From NCBI GenBank assembly GCA_045587785.1, contig JAZNDA010000008.1, positions 1-49,644 of the forward strand: a stretch of 49,644 bases of DNA. The letters are read 5' to 3'. Numbering within the stretch: position 1 is the stretch's first letter; every line of letters begins with the position of its first letter. Source of the stretch: RGIG8775 sp045587785 (lineage in GTDB: Bacteria; Bacillota; Clostridia; Oscillospirales; CAG-272). Positions 8,112 through 15,448 of the stretch are shown here, piece by piece. The notes beneath the pieces were generated by a model. It was not told the origin of the DNA. It saw only the letters and a program-made list of their open reading frames with translations, and made no database searches. The position numbers were made by a program, and so were the translations under genes.

Positions 8112-8359
8112 TAGTTTTTTGTGTTATTTTTTCTTAAAAAGGAAAATTTTATTTGTTTTTTCTCAAAACTGATAAAATTTGTTCCCCTTTTAGAACTTGT
8201 TCGACAAAATGTAAATTATTCTTAAATCGGAATATTTTCGAGCATTTCCAAACATCATTTTCCAAAACAGAAACAAATTTGGTGTTCTACCCTCCTGAGC
8301 ACAACGCCGTTTTGCAAGTTTTTCAGTTCTTTAGTTCCTCTTAACTGCGGATTGGATAG
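8112..8359. other. AT-rich intergenic stretch between recA promoter and tRNA terminator
   Basis: Between the recA start and the tRNA lie about 355 bases, strongly AT-rich. Apart from the recA promoter and the tRNA terminator I see no supported gene, riboswitch or structured RNA. A GAAC-TT-GTTC element near 8193-8202 has the wrong spacing for a LexA site. Confidence 0.5.
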
Positions 8360-8387
8360 AAAAAAGCACGCTTATGCGTGCTTTTTT
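8360..8387. terminator. terminator downstream of tRNA-Arg
   Basis: AAAAAAGCACGC / GCGTGCTTTTTT with a TTAT loop, directly downstream (in the minus direction) of the tRNA CCA end. Confidence 0.9.
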
Positions 8388-8388
8388 C

Positions 8389-8463
8389 TGGCACCCGCAA
8401 CAGGAATCGAACCTGTAACTACCCCTTAGGAGGGGGCTATTATATCCATTTAACTATGCAGGC
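8389..8463 (-). tRNA. tRNA-Arg (anticodon CCU)
   Basis: A 75-base cloverleaf with genomically encoded CCA. The seven-pair acceptor stem runs GCCTGCA / TGCGGGT, including two G-T wobbles, with discriminator G. The anticodon loop is CTCCTAA, giving anticodon CCU, which reads AGG. The T-arm carries GGTTCGATTCC. The gene is followed by a terminator. No close promoter of its own was seen; the nearest good minus-strand promoter is at 8724-8751, which would also transcribe the kinase remnant. Confidence 0.93.
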
Positions 8464-8488
8464 TTATTATTCAATTTTTGATTTTTCC

Positions 8489-8510
8489 GACTGCGGCATA
8501 TGCCGCAGTC
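8489..8510. repeat. perfect 22-bp palindrome
   Basis: GACTGCGGCAT / ATGCCGCAGTC is a perfect inverted repeat between the tRNA and the kinase remnant. It lacks a following T run in the minus direction, so it is more likely a processing hairpin, a protein-binding site or the scar of a deletion than a good terminator. Confidence 0.7.
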
Positions 8511-8522
8511 AGAATTAGTTCT

Positions 8523-8672
8523 CTACGTTATGGAAAACAAAACGATGATCTTCCGAAGAATACAGTCATCCTTCGCAGTCTTCACCAAGCGCGTGCCGCC
8601 GATATGACCGTCACCGTAAGGCTCAACGGAAACAATATCACCCTCAAGACAGAATTTCTCGGCTTCAGTCAT
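8523..8672 (-). pseudogene. N-terminal remnant of a NahK-like (APH-family) hexosamine kinase
   Basis: A 49-residue frame starting at an ATG preceded by AAGGGGGC. The segment CLEGDIVSVEPYGDGHI followed by TRLVKT and ILRK matches what I know of the N-terminus of N-acetylhexosamine 1-kinase and related aminoglycoside-phosphotransferase-fold kinases (about 360 residues). These normally read EPYG-x-GHIN-x-T and then a strand with LVT and YIL. Here the conserved Asn after GHI is Gly, and the frame ends at TAG before any of the kinase core. No continuation is seen in other frames. I read it as a decayed gene with an intact promoter and ribosome site; a real short peptide cannot be excluded. Confidence 0.6.
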
Positions 8673-8723
8673 TCGCAGTGGGTGCCCCCTTGGCTTCAAA
8701 TTATGTGCCTTCCACTCCATATT

Positions 8724-8751
8724 AGTATAACACATTTTTCCAAAATGTCAA
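8724..8751 (-). promoter_or_regulatory. promoter upstream of kinase remnant and tRNA-Arg
   Basis: Minus-strand TTGACA (8746-8751) and TATACT (8724-8729) with a 16-base spacer. The only intact gene downstream before the terminator at 8360-8387 is tRNA-Arg. Confidence 0.75.
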
Positions 8752-8866
8752 TCCCTTAAAATTGACAAGACGTTATTTTTTTCACAAAATCTTCCACCGT
8801 TTTGCTATTTTTTCAGATTCTTGCAAAAATCCGACAATTCCACGACGGTTAATTTTTTAAAAACAC

Positions 8867-8895
8867 TTGACAACCCGAAAAAAATGTGATAGAAT
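8867..8895 (+). promoter_or_regulatory. promoter of the leucine T-box operon
   Basis: TTGACA (8867-8872) and TAGAAT (8890-8895) with a 17-base spacer, just upstream of the T-box leader. Confidence 0.88.
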
Positions 8896-8901
8896 ATAAA
8901 A

Positions 8902-9170
8902 TCATTATGAAAAAAGGCTGTGAAGGAATTAAGTCCAATCCCTCTTCGGCATAGAGAACCGTCGGTTGGTGTAAGACGGTGCGAACGGATCCGGTCTGTC
9001 TCACTCCCGAGCTGAACCGCAGAAATCAGTAAGCGGTTACGGTTGGCACCGTTATTCTGCCGAGGATTTGTCAGAATCCTTAAGAGGTGATTGCCATGGG
9101 GCAATAACCGGGGTGGTACCGCGAAAGTATTTTCGTTCCCGAAACAGCTGGGCTGTTTCGGGGATTTTTT
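8902..9170 (+). promoter_or_regulatory. T-box leader, leucine specifier (CUC)
   Basis: The leader has the T-box core GGGTGGTACCGCG at 9111-9123, whose central bases pair with the 3' end of uncharged tRNA. A terminator follows: CCCGAAACAGC (9138-9148) / GCTGTTTCGGG (9152-9162), then a T run. Stem I includes an AGAGA-type bulge near 8953. Aligning its 3' side with the two other T-boxes of this window at the shared GAGC (9009-9012) puts the specifier at 9000-9002, CTC, followed by A. CTC reads as leucine, which fits the LeuA-like gene downstream. Low charged tRNA-Leu would stabilise the antiterminator and let transcription proceed. Confidence 0.9.
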
Positions 9171-9188
9171 ATTCGAAAGGAGAACAAC

Positions 9189-10568
9189 ATGAAACACATT
9201 GTCATTGCAGACAGCACGCTTTGCAGAGAAGGAAGCGTATTCAGCTTCAAAGAAAGAATAGAGATGGCACGTCAGCTTGAGCGACTTGCCGTTGACGTCA
9301 TTGAACTACCCGAGATCAAGATCGGAAAAACCGATATTTTGCTTGTCAAGACCGTTTCGTCCTTTGTCAAAAAGAGTATCCTTTCGGTAGGTGCAGGTCT
9401 TACCGAGCAAAGCGTTACGGATGCCGCTACGGCACTCTCGCACGCCGAAAAGCCCAGGATCCGCATTGAGCTTCCCATGTCCCCCGTCGGCATGGAATAC
9501 GTATGCCACAAAAAGCCCGAGAAAATGCTGGCGTGGATCTCCCACATCGTAGCTATGGCAAAATCTCTTTGCCCCGACGTGGAATTTTGTGCGATAGATG
9601 CCACGAGAGCCGAGGCTGATTTTCTTGCCTCTGCCATAGAGGCGGCAGAAAAGGCGGGCGCAACAAGTCTTGCCGTTTGTGACAGTGCCGCCGAGCTTCT
9701 TCCCGACGACTTCGCGGCATTTGCCGAGGGCGTGATCAAAAACACCGCGCTTCCCCTCTCCGTACATTGCGACAACAAAAACGGGCTTGCCTGTGCCGAG
9801 GCGATCTTGGCGATCGGCAAGGGCGCGTCGGGCGTCAAGACCGCCGTGGGCGGAGACGGCATTCCGCTTGAGGTATTTTCCAATATGGTAAGAAACTGCG
9901 GAACAAGATATGACTTTTGCTCCTCGATCCGCTATACCGAGCTTCACAGGATCATAGGACAGATCAGCTGGATCTCGGACAATGCGAAAAACGAAAAGAC
10001 ATTGACCGCCCTTGTGGGCAAGGAAAAGGACGATTGGTATCTGGATGACGCGGATGACAAAGAGGCGGTTGCGGCAGCCATCGCAAAACTTGGATATGAT
10101 CTTAGCGACGAGGATATTACCAAGGTATTTGAGGAGTTTTTACGTGTTGCCGCCAAGAAAAAGGTGGGTGCCAAGGAGCTGGAAGCCATTGTGGCAAGCG
10201 TAGCATTGCAGTGCCCTGCCACCTACGTGCTTGAAAATTACGTGATCAACAACGGCAATATTATCTCGTCAAGCGCACAGATCACCCTTGTCAAGGGAGA
10301 CACCCGTCTGCAGGGCGTTTGCATCGGCGACGGTCCCGTGGATGCGTCCTTCCGCGCCGTGGAGCAGATCATCGGCCACCATTACGAACTGGACGATTTC
10401 CAGATCCAGGCGGTCACACAGGGCAAGGAGGCTATGGGCTCGGCACTGGTTCGCCTGCGCTTTGGCGGCAAGCTGTATTCGGGCAACGGCATCTCCACCG
10501 ACATCATCGGTGCTGCCATCCGCGCATATCTCGGTGCGGTCAACAAAATCGTATATGAGGAGGCATGA
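9189..10568 (+). CDS. LeuA-like (2-isopropylmalate synthase family) protein with altered active site
   Basis: Product of 459 residues in two parts. An HMGL/DRE-TIM-type barrel spans about 1-280. A complete LeuA allosteric domain spans about 345-459, with GDGPVDASFRAVEQI, AVTQGKEAMG and GNGISTDIIGAAIRAYL. The barrel lacks key catalytic features: DTTLRDGEQ is replaced by DSTLCREGS at residues 8-16, and the metal-binding His-x-His is His-193-Cys-Asp-195. IDATRAEADF keeps the family's DATR. It may be a synthase with another acceptor, or a leucine-sensing regulatory paralog. It follows a leucine T-box, starts after AAAGGAG and overlaps the next gene by four bases (ATGA), so the two act as a unit. 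Confidence 0.85.
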   Translation: MKHIVIADSTLCREGSVFSFKERIEMARQLERLAVDVIELPEIKIGKTDILLVKTVSSFVKKSILSVGAGLTEQSVTDAATALSHAEKPRIRIELPMSPVGMEYVCHKKPEKMLAWISHIVAMAKSLCPDVEFCAIDATRAEADFLASAIEAAEKAGATSLAVCDSAAELLPDDFAAFAEGVIKNTALPLSVHCDNKNGLACAEAILAIGKGASGVKTAVGGDGIPLEVFSNMVRNCGTRYDFCSSIRYTELHRIIGQISWISDNAKNEKTLTALVGKEKDDWYLDDADDKEAVAAAIAKLGYDLSDEDITKVFEEFLRVAAKKKVGAKELEAIVASVALQCPATYVLENYVINNGNIISSSAQITLVKGDTRLQGVCIGDGPVDASFRAVEQIIGHHYELDDFQIQAVTQGKEAMGSALVRLRFGGKLYSGNGISTDIIGAAIRAYLGAVNKIVYEEA

Positions 10569-13084
10569 GCATGAAGCTTTCTTTTTCAACCAAAGGTTGG
10601 CATGGGCTTGGCTTTGATGAATTTTGCGACATGGCGGAAAACGTCAAATTTCAAGGCATTGAGCTTCACAATATCTATAATGAACTGTTTACCGACAAGG
10701 ACGGTGCATTTCACGATTATACCGCCGCAGCCACGCGCAGACGTCTTTATGAGCGTGGGCTGAGCATCCCCTGTATTGACGTGATCGGCGACATTGCCGA
10801 CGGCGAAAAGGCAGATGCTACAGTGGCAGAGATTGAAAAATGCATGGAAATTGCAGGCAATCTGCAAATTCCGTACGTCCGTCTGCGCGCTTCGGCGGCA
10901 GAGGACAGCGAAAAGGCAGTTGCCGCCACCGAAGCATTGCTCTCTCGCGTGCTTCCCATGGCTGAGCAAAACAAGATCACTCTTTTGGTGGAGACCGCGG
11001 GACTTTTCTGCCGCACCGCCCTGCTTCGCGGATTGCTTGACGGCTTTGCGTCCGATAATCTGGGCGCGCTTTGGGACATGTCGGCATCCTTCTTCGAAAG
11101 CGGAGAGACCCCCGAGCAGATCATTCAAAACCTTGGCGCCTACGTCCGCCACGTGCATATCAGCGATGCCGAAATGGTGGATGGTGAGCTTCGCCACTGT
11201 CTGATGGGCGAGGGCGCACTGCCCATCGCCGATATGATGTTGGCACTCCGCTCTGTCAATTACGACGGCTTTATCTCGCTTGTCTGGGCACCCGAATGGT
11301 GCGACGAGCTGGACGATATGGAGATCATCTTTGCCCAATTCGTTAACTATATGAAGCAATTTGGCAACACTTCACGCAATCAGAAGGCGCTTTACTACAA
11401 CCGTGCTCATACGGGTAAATATATTTGGGAAAAGGACCGTTTGATCGATGCCACCTTCTCTGAGGTTCTTGACCGCATGGTGGAGGAATTCCCCGACCAG
11501 TACGCCTTCAAATATACCACGCTGGACTACACACGTACCTACAGCGAGTTCCGCGATGACGTGGACACCTTCGCCCGAGCACTCATTGCGCTTGGCGTTA
11601 AGGCGGGCACACACGTGGCAGTGTGGGCATCCAACGTACCCCAGTGGTACATTGCCTTCTGGGCTACCGTCAAGCTTGGCGCGGTGCTTGTGACGGTCAA
11701 CACCGCGTATAAAATTCACGAGGCGGAATATCTGTTTAAGCAGTCAGATACGCATACACTCATTATGACCGAAGGAGCAAAAGACTGCAAATACGGCGAT
11801 ATCATTGCCGAGCTTTGTCCCGAGCTTGCAAGCAACAAGACGGGCAGTCCGCTTCACTCCAAACGCTTGCCCTTCCTGCGCAACGTCATTACCGTCGGCT
11901 TCCGTCAAAAGGGCTGTATGGACTGGAACGAGGCACTTGAGCACGCCTCGCAGGTGCCGCTGGAAGAAGTACACCGCATGGCGGCACTGGTCAACAAGGA
12001 TGACGTGTGCAACATGCAGTACACCTCGGGTACCACGGGATTCCCCAAGGGCGTTATGCTTACTCACTACAACGTTGTTAACAACGGAAAATATATTGGC
12101 GACCATATGGATCTGTCCACCGCGGACCGCATGATGATTCAAGTGCCGATGTTCCATTGCTTTGGCATGGTGCTTTCGATGACAGCATCGATGACGCACG
12201 GTACAACCATGCTGCCGTTGCCGTATTTCTCCCCGAAGCCTGCGCTTGCCTGCATTCACAATGAGCATATCACTGCCTTTAACGGCGTACCCACAATGTT
12301 CATTGCCATGATGCAGCATGAGGATTTTGAAAAGACCGACTTCTCGTACATGCGCATTGGTATTATGGCAGGTTCCAACTGTCCCGCGGACCTTATGAAG
12401 GAGGCGGCGACGGGTCGTATGCAAATGAAGGAGATCGTTTCGGTATACGGACAGACCGAGGCTTCGCCCGGATGTACGATGAGCAGCTACTACGATTCGC
12501 TTGCGGTGCGTACCGAGACCGTTGGAAGTGCCTTCGCAAATGTCGAGTGTAAGGTCATCGATCCCGAAACGGGCGAGGAATGCCCCGACGGTGTCAACGG
12601 CGAGTTTGTGGCACGCGGCTACAATATCATGAAGGGCTACTACAAGATGCCGATGGGCACTGCCTCCGCCATCGACGCTGAGGGTTGGCTTCATACGGGC
12701 GACCTTGCATGCCGTACCCCCGAGGGCAACTATCTGATCACGGGAAGACTGAAGGACATGATCATCCGCGGCGGCGAAAACATATACCCCAAGGAGATCG
12801 AGGAGTTTATTTATACCTGCCCGAAGGTACGCGACGTACAGGTCATCGGCGTGCCCGACGAGAAGTACGGCGAGGAGATCATGGCTTGCATCATTCTCAA
12901 AGAGGGTGAGGAAATGACGGCAGAGGAAATGAAGGCATATATCGCCGCCAACATGGCAAGACATAAGGTGCCGAGATATATCGATTTCGTCAAATCCTTC
13001 CCCATGAACGCGGCAGGAAAGATCCTCAAGTACAAGATGCGCGAGGAAGCCGTGGAAAAGCTGGGACTTCAAAAAGCAAAATAA
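10565..13084 (+). CDS. fusion: xylose-isomerase-like TIM barrel + AMP-forming acyl-CoA synthetase
   Basis: Product of 839 residues. Residues 1-265 form an AP-endonuclease-2/sugar-isomerase-type TIM barrel with plausible metal ligands Glu-143 (LLVETAG), Asp-171 (LWDMS), His-198 (HVHISD) and Glu-244 (WAPEW). Residues 280-839 form an ANL-superfamily acyl-CoA synthetase: P-loop YTSGTTGFPKG at 486-496, YGQTEASP, HTGDLA, the hinge GRLKDMIIRGGENIYPKEIE, and the C-terminal Lys in AAGKILK. No frameshift or linker suggests an artefact. The synthetase half should activate a carboxylic acid to its CoA ester. Leucine T-box control suggests isovalerate or another leucine-linked acid, which is inference. 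Start at 10565 or 10571, behind GAGGAGG. Confidence 0.9.
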   Translation: MSMKLSFSTKGWHGLGFDEFCDMAENVKFQGIELHNIYNELFTDKDGAFHDYTAAATRRRLYERGLSIPCIDVIGDIADGEKADATVAEIEKCMEIAGNLQIPYVRLRASAAEDSEKAVAATEALLSRVLPMAEQNKITLLVETAGLFCRTALLRGLLDGFASDNLGALWDMSASFFESGETPEQIIQNLGAYVRHVHISDAEMVDGELRHCLMGEGALPIADMMLALRSVNYDGFISLVWAPEWCDELDDMEIIFAQFVNYMKQFGNTSRNQKALYYNRAHTGKYIWEKDRLIDATFSEVLDRMVEEFPDQYAFKYTTLDYTRTYSEFRDDVDTFARALIALGVKAGTHVAVWASNVPQWYIAFWATVKLGAVLVTVNTAYKIHEAEYLFKQSDTHTLIMTEGAKDCKYGDIIAELCPELASNKTGSPLHSKRLPFLRNVITVGFRQKGCMDWNEALEHASQVPLEEVHRMAALVNKDDVCNMQYTSGTTGFPKGVMLTHYNVVNNGKYIGDHMDLSTADRMMIQVPMFHCFGMVLSMTASMTHGTTMLPLPYFSPKPALACIHNEHITAFNGVPTMFIAMMQHEDFEKTDFSYMRIGIMAGSNCPADLMKEAATGRMQMKEIVSVYGQTEASPGCTMSSYYDSLAVRTETVGSAFANVECKVIDPETGEECPDGVNGEFVARGYNIMKGYYKMPMGTASAIDAEGWLHTGDLACRTPEGNYLITGRLKDMIIRGGENIYPKEIEEFIYTCPKVRDVQVIGVPDEKYGEEIMACIILKEGEEMTAEEMKAYIAANMARHKVPRYIDFVKSFPMNAAGKILKYKMREEAVEKLGLQKAK

Positions 13085-13199
13085 CCCCCTCACCGAGTAA
13101 AATCTTTATATTTTGATAGTCGTAGCAAAACCATAGAGGTTCTGTTATAGCCGAAGAGAATCGAACCCACCAAAAAACTCTTGCAAACTGAAAACCAAT

Positions 13200-13231
13200 G
13201 CGGATCCCCATAAGTTCGGGGATCCGCTTTT
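13200..13231 (+). terminator. terminator after the leucine T-box operon
   Basis: GCGGATCCCC (13200-13209) / GGGGATCCGC (13218-13227) followed by TTTT, about 115 bases after the stop codon. Confidence 0.85.
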
Positions 13232-13287
13232 GTCATGAACCCTCCCACTGCCCATCTCATATATTGGAAGTGAAGGAGGTGAAAATC

Positions 13288-13665
13288 ATGAATTGCCAAA
13301 GAAATACCTGCGTATGGCTGTCGATCATTGTCGGCGTTGTGGCGGGCATACTGCTCGGCGTACTCTACTCGCAAGGTCTGTTCCCCATCGGGTCGATCTT
13401 CCCGTTTTATATTGCATTCGGGTTGCTTAGCTTGCTTTTGTATCCGCTTTATGCCGCGCGCAAGGACGGCGGCTGTTTCTGCCGCTTAAAGGCACTGTTG
13501 CTGACAGCGACGATCGGCACGGTCGTCAGCGCCGCGATCGGTCAGCTGCTTCTTTTGACCACATCCGTAACCGCGACTGCCATTTTGCTGAGCTTTGCCA
13601 CACTCTTTGCCACTATCGGGGCAGTATCTCTTATCTGCCTTGCCGATTGCCATTGCAATAACTGA
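13288..13665 (+). CDS. small four-helix membrane protein with Cys-rich ends
   Basis: Product of 125 residues. The start at 13288 follows a very strong GGAGGTGA site; the longer frame from 13198 runs through the terminator and is rejected. Four hydrophobic segments are visible (about 9-28, 34-56, 67-90, 95-116). Cys residues cluster at the N-terminus (NCQRNTC), in the central loop (GGCFCR) and at the C-terminus (CLADCHCNN). I recognise no named family. The paired Cys could bind metal or form thiol contacts near the membrane, but that is speculation. It is probably transcribed alone, between two terminators. Confidence 0.8.
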   Translation: MNCQRNTCVWLSIIVGVVAGILLGVLYSQGLFPIGSIFPFYIAFGLLSLLLYPLYAARKDGGCFCRLKALLLTATIGTVVSAAIGQLLLLTTSVTATAILLSFATLFATIGAVSLICLADCHCNN

Positions 13666-13669
13666 TCTC

Positions 13670-13714
13670 AGAGAGCCGAAAGACCGTCTATCCAAGACGG
13701 TCTTTCAGCTCTCT
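13670..13714 (+). terminator. long hairpin terminator
   Basis: AGAGAGC..GAAAGACCGTC pairs with GACGGTCTTTC..GCTCTCT, an approximately 18-bp stem, with a short T run (TTTT) some bases later. Confidence 0.75.
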
Positions 13715-13747
13715 TGTGGCTTTTCTGTATTTTTTTCGAAAAACCTC

Positions 13748-13776
13748 TTGATTTTTTCAAAAAAGTGTGATACAAT
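13748..13776 (+). promoter_or_regulatory. secG promoter
   Basis: TTGATT (13748-13753) and TACAAT (13771-13776) with a 17-base spacer. The leader before secG contains a small GTGCC/GGCAC hairpin near 13797-13809. Confidence 0.8.
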
Positions 13777-13837
13777 ATACGGGCATATGAAAAAATGTGC
13801 CTTTGGCACTTAGAAATCTCATGGGAGGACCAAAAAA

Positions 13838-14080
13838 ATGACCACGATCGAATACGTTTTCGGAGGCCTGCTTCTTCTTATGGCACTCGCCCTTGTCGGT
13901 CTTGTTATGAAGCAGACGGGTAAGGATAAAAAGCTTTCGGGTGCAATCGGAGGCGGTGCGGAAACCTTCTTCGGCAATGGTAAGGCAACAAGAATAGAAA
14001 AGATTCTTTCCAGAATTACCGCTGTTATTTCCGTGCTTTTCGTTGTCTCCGTTGTTGTCATGTATATTATCGTTTCCTGA
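13838..14080 (+). CDS. secG: preprotein translocase subunit SecG
   Basis: Product of 80 residues with two membrane helices (about 5-24 and 58-79) and the diagnostic middle segment LSGAIGGGAETFFGNGK. SecG is the small auxiliary subunit of the SecYEG channel and aids SecA-driven protein export. The gene has its own promoter, a GGAGG ribosome site (about 13823) and a strong terminator, so it is likely monocistronic. The rnr-smpB neighbours often found downstream of secG in Firmicutes are absent here. Confidence 0.95.
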   Translation: MTTIEYVFGGLLLLMALALVGLVMKQTGKDKKLSGAIGGGAETFFGNGKATRIEKILSRITAVISVLFVVSVVVMYIIVS

Positions 14081-14088
14081 CAAAACGA

Positions 14089-14126
14089 AAAAGAAAAACT
14101 GTCCGATGGCGGGCAGTTTTTCTTTT
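14089..14126. terminator. terminator after secG
   Basis: AAAAGAAAAACTGTCC / GGGCAGTTTTTCTTTT with a short loop and one wobble pair; symmetrical A and T runs make it usable on both strands. Confidence 0.92.
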
Positions 14127-14156
14127 CAAACACTCCCCCCGAAAGGATAGATTATC

Positions 14157-15083
14157 ATGAGCTTTGATATTGCGCTTGGGAACGTCCTTGTGACACTGTT
14201 TTATATTCTTCCCGGCTTTATTATCTGTAAAATGAAGCGCGCCTCCACCGACCATCTCTCTACGCTGTCGGGCATTCTGGTATACGTGTGCGCCCCCTGC
14301 ATGGTCATTTCGGCGCTTCTTTCGCTGGATTTCAGTATGGAGGTGCTTGCCAACATGGGATTGTTCTTTGTCATCACACTGATACTCCAGTGCGCTTTTA
14401 TGGGTATTGTATATGCAATCATCCGCAAAAAAAGCGCTGACCCCAAATACCGTCTGATGACCATAGGCATGGTGCTTGGCAACGTGGGCTTTTTCGGGCT
14501 TCCCATCGTCCGCGCGCTTTTGCCGAATAACCCCGAGGTCGCCTCATACTCGATCGTATACATCGTCACCATGAATATTTTGGTGTTTACGGTGGGCGTG
14601 TTTTGCCTTACGGGAGACAAAAAATATATGTCGATCCGCCCCGCCATCTTCAACCCCACTATATTCGGCTTTGCCATTGGCTTCCCACTCTTTATTTTGG
14701 GTGCCAAACAAATTTTGCCGAGCCTTCTGACCGACAGCATTTCCCTGCTTGGCAACATGAGCACACCGCTTTGTATGCTGATCCTTGGCATACGCCTTGC
14801 CACCGTGTCACTGCCAAAGCTGTTTGCCCGTCCGAGCGTGTACGCTATCTGCATCGGCAAGCTGCTGCTGTTTCCCCTCTTTGCCTTTTTCGCCGTCAAG
14901 TGGCTTCCCTTGCCCGAGGCGTTCAAGGCAAGTATACTCATTCTTTCGGCAACACCGTGTGCCTCGGTGGTGTTCAATCTTTCCGAGATGCACCGCGTGG
15001 ATGCCGAGCTTGCGGCAAACTGCGTTCTGCTCAGCACTCTTATGTGCTTTCTGACCATTCCCACGCTTACCCTTTTGCTTTAA
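14157..15083 (+). CDS. AEC family (auxin efflux carrier-like) transporter
   Basis: Product of 308 residues with about ten membrane helices in two halves, as in bacterial AEC/MdcF-like carriers. Characteristic segments are LGNVGFFGLPIV after the third helix region and, in the second half, TPLCMLILGIRLA and ATPCASVVFNLSE. Members move organic acids such as malate or malonate, or amino-acid-like anions; the substrate here is unknown. The start follows GAAAGGA about 10 bases upstream. No promoter of its own was recognised, so some read-through from secG is possible. Confidence 0.9.
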   Translation: MSFDIALGNVLVTLFYILPGFIICKMKRASTDHLSTLSGILVYVCAPCMVISALLSLDFSMEVLANMGLFFVITLILQCAFMGIVYAIIRKKSADPKYRLMTIGMVLGNVGFFGLPIVRALLPNNPEVASYSIVYIVTMNILVFTVGVFCLTGDKKYMSIRPAIFNPTIFGFAIGFPLFILGAKQILPSLLTDSISLLGNMSTPLCMLILGIRLATVSLPKLFARPSVYAICIGKLLLFPLFAFFAVKWLPLPEAFKASILILSATPCASVVFNLSEMHRVDAELAANCVLLSTLMCFLTIPTLTLLL

Positions 15084-15128
15084 AAACAAAATAATCCTTG
15101 CATTTTTCGCAAAAATATCCTCAAACCC

Positions 15129-15157
15129 TTGACAAACCGCGTTTTGTGTGGTATCAT
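15129..15157 (+). promoter_or_regulatory. promoter of the phenylalanine T-box operon
   Basis: TTGACA (15129-15134) and TATCAT (15152-15157) with a 17-base spacer. Confidence 0.82.
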
Positions 15158-15164
15158 ACTGTGG

Positions 15165-15405
15165 ATAATGCAAGGATGAAGTTTGCGCTTTCATACCCGT
15201 ACCGCAGAGAAGGTGCCTTTGGCTGTGAGCACCCGTACGAATGAAATGCCGCGTTTCGCTTCGGAGCAGATTCCGTGAGGCATTGGCATGTAGCGGAATA
15301 CGGTGACACCGTTATATGTCTAAAAAGTGTTGGCTTTGGCTGAAAATACGGGTGGTACCGCGAGTGCTTTTTGCACCTCGTCCTGTTGTGGACGGGGGCT
15401 TTTTG
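15165..15405 (+). promoter_or_regulatory. T-box leader, phenylalanine specifier (UUC)
   Basis: T-box core GGGTGGTACCGCG at 15350-15362. A terminator stem CCTCGTCC (15376-15383) / GGACGGGG (15390-15397) is followed by a T run. The specifier, aligned from the conserved GAGC at 15264-15267, is TTC at 15255-15257 followed by G. Phe specificity matches the downstream pheS and pheT and supports the alignment rule used for the two other T-boxes. Confidence 0.93.
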
Positions 15406-15448
15406 TTTATTATTTGATGCTTAATAAAGAAAGGAAAGGATTTTCAAA

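Noticed and set aside
8190..8205. GAAC-TT-GTTC element near recA as a LexA box
   Set aside because: Gram-positive LexA sites need four bases between the half-sites; here there are two, and the site lies about 80 bases upstream of the -35 element.
13148..13175. tRNA-like T-arm (GGTTCGATTC on the minus strand)
   Set aside because: The five-pair stem does not form and no anticodon arm or acceptor stem can be built around it.
13787..13813. 8-codon leader peptide before secG
   Set aside because: No ribosome site, no regulatory codon run and no paired terminator/antiterminator; likely chance.
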